Source of the DNA: Mesostigma viride
Taxonomy: Eukaryota > Streptophyta > Mesostigmatophyceae > Mesostigmatales > Mesostigmataceae
Assembly: GCA_009746045.1 (NCBI GenBank)
Contig: RPFO01000670.1
Span: forward strand, 1,695,476-1,759,475
Direction: 5' to 3'
DNA: 64,000 bases
Shown: positions 58,601 through 64,000 of the stretch, in pieces
Position numbering within the stretch: position 1 is the first letter of the stretch
Layout: each line of letters starts with the position of its first letter
Notes under the pieces: model-generated
The model's database searches: none
Seen by the model: only the letters and a program-made list of their open reading frames with translations
Told to the model about the DNA's origin: nothing
Made by a program: the position numbers and the translations under genes

Positions 58601-61600
58601 CGCCAGCCAGACGACTGCGGCCTGCGTCCACAGAGGATGTGACAGGGCGACAACTCCGGCTCTACTGGCAAACGTATCCCCATGGTCGTGCCTATCAAGG
58701 CATAACCTGGCTCGGATGCGACTAAGTGCGGTGCCAGCCTGGAGCATCGCACCCAGGACGGTCCCCACATGTGGCGTAGGCGAGGTCAAGTCACTGGGTT
58801 GTGGGTTGTGATGTTACGAGGTGGTGGGATCTGAATGAAAAGTGGTCAAGCAACACAGCGCGATGGTACCCAGGCGTAGGAAACACAGGGCCCACAAGGG
58901 GGTATTGGGGACCAAGGGGAAAACCGCAGGACATTCAGGGCATTTGCATGGGTGGCAACAGCAGCGCGTGTGCATGGGGGGCAACAGCAGCGCATTTGCA
59001 TGGGTGGCAACAGCAGCGCGTGTGCATGGGTGGCAACAGCAGCGCGTGTGCATGGGTGGCAACAGCAGCGCGTGTGCATGGGTGGCAACAGCAGCGCGTG
59101 TGCATGGGTGGCAACAGCAGCGCGTGTGCATGGGTGGCAACAGCAGCGCGTGTGCATGGGTGGCAACAGCAGCGCGTGTGCATGGGTGGCAACAGCAGCG
59201 CGTGTGCATGGGTGGCAACAGCAGCGCGTGTGCATGGGTGGCAACAGCAGCGCGTGTGCATGGGTGGCAACAGCAGCGCGTGTGCATGGGTGGCAACAGC
59301 AGCGCGTGTGCATGGGTGGCAACAGCAGCGCGTGTGCATGGGTGGCAACAGCAGCGCGTGTGCATGGGTGGCAACAGCAGCGCGTGTGCATGGGGGGCAA
59401 CAGCAGCGCGTGTGCATGGGTGGCAACAGCAGCGCGTGTGCATGGGTGGCAACAGCAGCGCGTGTGCATGGGTGGCAACAGCAGCGCGTGTGCATGGGTG
59501 GCAACAGCAGCGCGTGTGCATGGGTGGCAACAGCAGCGCGTGTGCATGGGGGGCAACAGCAGCGCATTTGCATGGGTGGCAACAGCAGCGCGTGTGCATG
59601 GGTGGCAACAGCAGCGCGTGTGCATGGGTGGCAACAGCAGCGCGTGTGCATGGGTGGCAACAGCAGCGCGTGTGCATGGGTGGCAACAGCAGCGCGTGTG
59701 CATGGGTGGCAACAGCAGCGCGTGTGCATGGGTGGCAACAGCAGCGCGTGTGCATGGGTGGCAACAGCAGCGCGTGTGCATGGGTGGCAACAGCAGCGCG
59801 TGTGCATGGGGGGCAACAGCAGCGCATTTGCATGGGTGGCAACAGCAGCGCGTGTGCATGGGTGGCAACAGCAGCGCGTGTGCATGGGTGGCAACAGCAG
59901 CGCGTGTGCATGGGTGGCAACAGCAGCGCGTGTGCATGGGTGGCAACAGCAGCGCGTGTGCATGGGTGGCAACAGCAGCGCGTGTGCATGGGTGGCAACA
60001 GCAGCGCGTGTGCATGGGTGGCAACAGCAGCGCGTGTGCATGGGTGGCAACAGCAGCGCGTGTGCATGGGGGCAACAGCAGCGCGTGTGCATGGGTGGCA
60101 ACAGCAGCGCGTGTGCATGGGTGGGAATAGCAGCGCGTGTGCATGGGTGGCAACAGCAGCGCATTTGCATGGGTGGCAACAGCAGCGCGTGTGCATGGGT
60201 GGCAACAGCAGCGCGTCTGCATGGGGGGCAACAGCAGCGCGTGTGCATGGGTGGCAACAGCAGCGCGTGTGCATGGGTGGCAACAGCAGCGCGTGTGCAT
60301 GGGTGGCAACAGCAGCGCGTGTGCATGGGTGGCAACAGCAGCGCGTGTGCATGGGGGCAACAGCAGCGCGTGTGCATGGGTGGCAACAGCAGCGCGTGTG
60401 CATGGGTGGCAACAGCAGCGCGTGTGCATGGGTGGCAACAGCAGCGCGTGTGCATGGGTGGCAACAGCAGCGCGTGTGCATGGGTGGCAACAGCAGCGCG
60501 TGTGCATGGGTGGCAACAGCAGCGCGTGTGCATGGGGGGCAACAGCAGCGCGTGTGCATGGGTGGCAACAGCAGCGCATTTGCATGGGTGGCAACAGCAG
60601 CGCGTGTGCATGGGTGGCAACAGCAGCGCGTGTGCATGGGTGGCAACAGCAGCGCGTGTGCATGGGTGGCAACAGCAGCGCGTGTGCATGGGTGGGAATA
60701 GCAGCGCGTGTGCATGGGTGGCAACAGCAGCGCGTGTGCATGGGTGGCAACAGCAGCGCGTGTGCATGGGTGGCAACAGCAGCGCGTGTGCATGGGTGGG
60801 AATAGCAGCGCGTGTGCATGGGTGGGAATAGCAGCGCGTGTGCATGGGTGGCAACAGCAGCGCGTGTGCATGGGTGGCAACAGCAGCGCATTTGCATGGG
60901 TGGCAACAGCAGCGCGTGTGCATGGGTGGCAACAGCAGCGCGTGTGCATGGGTGGCAACAGCAGCGCGTGTGCATGGGTGGCAACAGCAGCGCGTGTGCA
61001 TGGGGGGCAACAGCAGCGCGTGTGCATGGGTGGCAACAGCAGCGCGTGTGCATGGGTGGGAATAGCAGCGCGTGTGCATGGGTGGCAACAGCAGCGCATT
61101 TGCATGGGTGGCAACAGCAGCGCGTGTGCATGGGTGGCAACAGCAGCGCGTCTGCATGGGGGGCAACAGCAGCGCGTGTGCATGGGTGGCAACAGCAGCG
61201 CGTGTGCATGGGTGGGAATAGCAGCGCGTGTGCATGGGTGGCAACAGCAGCGCGTGTGCATGGGTGGCAACAGCAGCGCGTGTGCATGGGTGGCAACAGC
61301 AGCGCGTGTGCATGGGGGGCAACAGCAGCGCGTGTGCATGGGTGGCAACAGCAGCGCGTGTGCATGGGGGCAACAGCAGCGCGTGTGCATGGGTGGCAAC
61401 AGCAGCGCGTGTGCATGGGTGGCAACAGCAGCGCGTGTGCATGGGTGGCAACAGCAGCGCGTGTGCATGGGGGGCAACAGCAGCGCGTGTGCATGGGGGC
61501 AACAGCAGCGCATTTGCATGGGTGGCAACAGCAGCGCGTGTGCATGGGTGGCAACAGCAGCGCGTGTGCATGGGGGGCAACAGCAGCGCGTGTGCATGGG

Positions 61601-63922
61601 TGGCAACAGCAGCGCATTTGCATGGGTGGCAACAGCAGCGCGTGTGCATGGGTGGCAACAGCAGCGCGTGTGCATGGGGGGCAACAGCAGCGCGTGTGCA
61701 TGGGTGGCAACAGCAGCGCGTGTGCATGGGGGGCAACAGCAGCGCGTGTGCATGGGGGGCAACAGCAGCGCGTGTGCATGGGGGGCAACAGCAGCGCGTG
61801 TGCATGGGGGGCAACAGCAGCGCATTTGCATGGGTGGCAACAGCAGCGCGTGTGCATGGGTGGCAACAGCAGCGCGTGTGCATGGGTGGGAAGAGCAGGG
61901 CCAATAGGTGGGCCGTGGCTGCCCCTGGGGCATAAGGGTGGGCGAGAATGAGGGTCGGGCGTGAGAGGCAAAGGCCAGGCAGTCTACCTGTGGCGCCACA
62001 CATGGGAAGGTGGCGTAGTGAGGTCATGCATTTCCATGAATGCAGCTACACCCTCAGAGCACAGCAAGCCACATTAGACCATGCTGAGCCGATGGGTCCC
62101 ATATGGGACCCCTGCCGCTTGGCTGGCTTCCAAAGCTCTAGCCCGCATGCCTTACCACGGCGCCGGACGCTCTAGCCCGCATGCCTTACTACGGCGCCTG
62201 ACGCTCTAGCCCGCATGCCTTACTACGGCGCCTGACGCTCTAGCCCGGATGCATTACTACGGCGCCTGACGCTCTAGCCCGCATGCCTTACCACGGCGCC
62301 GGACGCTCTAGCCCGCATGCCTTACTACGGCGCCGGACGCTCTAGCCCGCATGCCTTACTACGGCGCCTGACGCTCTAGCCCGCATGCCTTACTACGGCG
62401 CCGGACGCTCTAGCCCGCATGCCTTACTACGGCGCCTGACGCTCTAGCCCGGATGCATTACTACGGCGCCTGACGCTCTAGCCCGCATGCCTTACCACGG
62501 CGCCGGACGCTCTAGCCCGCATGCCTTACTACGGCGCCTGACGCTCTAGCCCGCATGCCTTACCACGGCGCCTGACGCTCTAGCCAGCATGCCTTACCAC
62601 GGCGCCTGACGCTCTAGCCCGCATGCATTACGACGGTGCCTGACGCTCTAGCCCGGAAGCCTTACCACGGCGCCTGACGCTCTAGCCAGCATGCATTACG
62701 ACGGTGCCTGACGCTCTAGCCCGCATGCCTTACCACGGCGCCTGACGCTCTAGCCCGCATGCCTTACTACGGCGCCTGACGCTCTAGCCCGCATGCCTTA
62801 CCACGGCGCCTGACGATCTAGCCCGCATGCCTTACTACGGCGCCGGACGCTCTAGCCCGCATGCCTTACCACGGCGCCTGACGCTCTAGCCCGCATGCCT
62901 TACCACGGCGCCGGACGCTCTAGCCCGCATGCCTTACCACGGCGCCTGACGCTCTAGCCCGCATGCATTACTACGGCGCCTGACGCTCTAGCCCGCATGC
63001 CTTACCACGGCGCCTGACGCTCTAGCCCGCATGCATTACGACGGTGCCGGACACTCTAGCCCGGAAGCCTTACCACGGCGCCGGACGCCAGTGGAGACAG
63101 GTTGTACCAGTCGGTCCCGCTCAGCACGGGATCCTGCGCGCACACGAGGGGGAAGGAGTGCGGGAGTGAGACGGAAACCACACGCATGCGGGTGGCATGT
63201 TATTTCTGGAAGTGTGTTATTAAGTTGCAGGTGTCAGCATTACGAGGGTACAGCTTTACGCATGGTGGTTGCCAGCGTGCAGCCACAGACCGTATTAGAA
63301 GTCGACAGGATCAGTTCTCAAGGGCTGGCCTGTTTTTCATTACAGAGGGCGTGAGTTGCGAATGGGGAAGGGGAACTGCAGTTTCAGAAACGGTTGCTGG
63401 ATGGAGTAAGCAAACGGGCACTGGTTTCATACCTTCAAGGAAATAAGGGCCCCTGAGGTAGATCCGATGTCGTACCCAAACAGAGCTCCACCCACCGCCG
63501 GGAACAGAAACCTGGCAGGCAGGCCAGCATCGCATACACCCCAAATCCAGAAGCGGGTAAGCCCTTGGCAAATTATTTGTGAAGGCAAATTATTTGTGAA
63601 ACCACAAGAGTGGCATTGGCAAATCTTTACCGCATGCGGCGAGGGGTGCACGATTTACAACGGTTACTGTGACACAATTCTTAACGCCAATAGCTTGTCC
63701 ACCTCCTTTCCCAACAAAGGCTGCCTTTAGTTGTCGATACACCGGGCTGTTCAGTAACCAGAAATTTTTATTCCGCCGACTAAAAGTGCCCAATAAGAAC
63801 ACAGCATTCTTAACTTACGGGGCGACGATTGATGTCCAGGACGTGCCAGAGCTGTCGTCAGGTCCTGTTGACTCCGGTTCGGGTGCCTGCGTGGTGTGAA
63901 GGGCACGAAATGCTAGGGTCAT
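49680..63922 (-). CDS. MFS sugar/H+ symporter, plant VGT1 / xylose-symporter-like group
   Basis: Fourteen exons join in frame: 63922-63819, 63511-63433, 63133-63074, 57835-57769, 57533-57409, 56670-56569, 55900-55750, 55286-55039, 54166-54119, 53675-53613, 52802-52722, 51980-51882, 50902-50765 and 49829-49680 (504 residues from ATG 63922). Signatures in order: SIVAPFLFPAVGGALFGYDI, DPVLSGTDWYNLSPL, GSLAGALGGSILAYAVADAL, GRRKELL, GRVLYGLGIGLAMHGAPLYI, ETVPAALRGRLVSLKE, LPDSPRWLLL, LVLFQQITGQPSVLYYAS, GRRPLLL, GPISWLMVSEIFPLRVRGRA and VPETKGLSLEEIE. These are the 12-helix sugar-porter motifs; the nearest plant group includes vacuolar glucose transporter VGT1 and plastid/vacuole-type xylose-symporter-like proteins. 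The first frame stays open to the window edge, so the N-terminus (possible targeting peptide) may be longer. A Gly/Ala/Glu-rich cytosolic loop (about 250-300) follows helix 6. Intron 3 is 5.2 kb of repeats. Confidence 0.9.
50011..50076. repeat. Short tandem duplication in transporter intron
   Basis: GTACAACATTCTCATGGATT and GAACAACATTCGTATGGATT, each preceded by CAAAAG, lie side by side about 30 bases apart. Confidence 0.6.
50152..50280 (+). mobile_element. 3'-coterminal dispersed repeat in transporter intron
   Basis: Shares TTTCCATCATCCTGAGCGAC through GGTCCGGATTCTCCCGATTT and ends CTGGTTGACTCTTTGGCAT, a diverged terminus. Confidence 0.7.
53906..54005. repeat. CCATCCTGGCTGT minisatellite in transporter intron
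   Basis: Six to seven imperfect 13-17-base units of (TGTCCATC)CATCCTGGC. Confidence 0.85.
55970..56080. repeat. Purine-rich minisatellite in transporter intron
   Basis: Three imperfect units of GGCAGAAATAGGAGAAAGGA GGCAGAAGGCAG. On the transcript strand this is a long pyrimidine-rich tract upstream of exon 55900-55750. Confidence 0.85.
57962..58463. mobile_element. hAT-type MITE with terminal inverted repeats and 8-bp target duplication
   Basis: The left end CAGGGTTGGGCGTAAAGGGG and the right end, read on the minus strand, CAGGGTGGGCGTAAAAGGG are inverted repeats. The element (502 bp) is flanked by identical 8-base duplications GTGTGTAC at 57954-57961 and 58464-58471. CAGGG termini with an 8-bp duplication are the signature of hAT transposons. 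Inside, both arms are studded with ACGTAA/TTACGT motifs that extend the inverted repeats imperfectly, and there is no coding capacity. It sits in intron 3 of the sugar-transporter gene. The intact duplication and termini suggest it is not very old. Confidence 0.88.
58941..61897. repeat. 26-bp minisatellite, about 113 copies, transporter intron 3
   Basis: Unit GCATGGGTGGCAACAGCAGC GCGTGT with recurrent variants (GCATTTGCATGG, TGGGGGGCAAC, a one-base-shorter TGGGGGCAAC, GTGGGAATAGC). It has no stop in several frames on either strand, producing artificial frames of over 1,000 codons. On the transcript (minus) strand the unit has no AG dinucleotide; I find only two AG-creating variants (near 60216 and 61150). 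Confidence 0.97.
62135..63076 (-). repeat. 34-bp minisatellite made of the exon-3 5' splice site, transporter intron 3
   Basis: About 27 units of GACGCTCTAGCCCGCATGCC TTACCACGGCGCCT. On the transcript strand each contains GGCGCCGTG|GTAAGGCATGC, a copy of the true exon end GGCGCCGTG|GTAAGGCTTCC at 63074/63073. Variants (TACTAC, CATTACGAC) still leave GTAAGG or GTAATG. The array begins at the exon boundary itself. Confidence 0.93.
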
Positions 63923-64000
63923 CCAAGACTTCCCACAACGATGCCGTTTATAACCCTCCTTTCGCGGCATGCAGGACTTCACGTACCATTTCTCCCCCTT

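Noticed and set aside
58801-62027. Open frames of over 1,000 codons on the minus strand and over 600 on the plus strand (HAHALLLPPMHTRCC / VHGWQQQRVCMGG)
   Set aside because: Also minisatellite translations (26-bp unit). They overlap each other in several frames and both strands and lie inside a transporter intron.
62135-63076. CRISPR-like direct repeats of 34 bp (also 26-bp arrays)
   Set aside because: Units are contiguous without unique spacers, and the gene context is eukaryotic.

Overview
The window is nuclear DNA of a eukaryote, most probably a green alga (chlorophyte). Genes are split by many GT-AG introns, one gene is a plant-type digalactosyldiacylglycerol synthase, another is a plant-type START lipid-transfer protein, and coding exons favour G/C at third positions. 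I cannot fix the genus. Every gene model was assembled by eye from splice sites that keep the reading frame and join conserved family motifs. No bacterial features (operons, ribosome binding sites, CRISPR) are present.

Layout, left to right: 3' end of a TGN syntaxin (SYP4/syntaxin-16, +, 19-3254); dispersed-repeat spacer; DGD1-like galactolipid synthase (-, 12632-4779, 10 exons); START-domain lipid-transfer protein (+, 13717-15995); repeat-rich spacer with one possible zinc-binding exon (18173-18345, -); a GT29 sialyltransferase-like protein with an EGF-like stem domain (-, 26895-20038) whose first intron is mostly minisatellite; repeat spacer; RBM48-like minor-spliceosome factor (-, 33752 to about 29572); CENP-X/MHF2 histone-fold protein (+, 34764-36801); a small membrane DnaJ protein (+, 36913-38363); a decayed LINE reverse-transcriptase tail (+, about 40 kb); a second, intronless GT29-like gene (-, 42475-41258); the ribosome-biogenesis factor NIP7 (+, 43772-44937); an internally deleted LINE (ORF1 plus 3' end, -, 48537-46021); a tRNA-derived SINE (about 48.6 kb); and a 14-exon MFS sugar transporter of the plant VGT1/xylose-symporter-like group (-, 63922-49680), one intron of which holds a hAT-type MITE and two large minisatellites.

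The genes are ordinary housekeeping or endomembrane functions, and several act on the secretory or plastid membrane system (syntaxin, galactolipid synthase, START protein, Golgi glycosyltransferases, sugar transporter). No pathway cluster is implied. The striking part is non-coding. In five genes a segment spanning the end of an exon and its 5' splice site has been copied into the following intron, in two cases amplified into minisatellites (7 and about 27 units) that carry decoy donor sites. The GT29 intron holds two unrelated-looking minisatellites that share a core in inverted orientation, one of which carries decoy acceptor sites. Dispersed repeats fall into recognisable families: a tRNA-derived SINE, a LINE ending in a stem-loop plus (TTAA)n, a 3'-coterminal family with graded 5' truncation, and a hAT MITE with intact target-site duplication.
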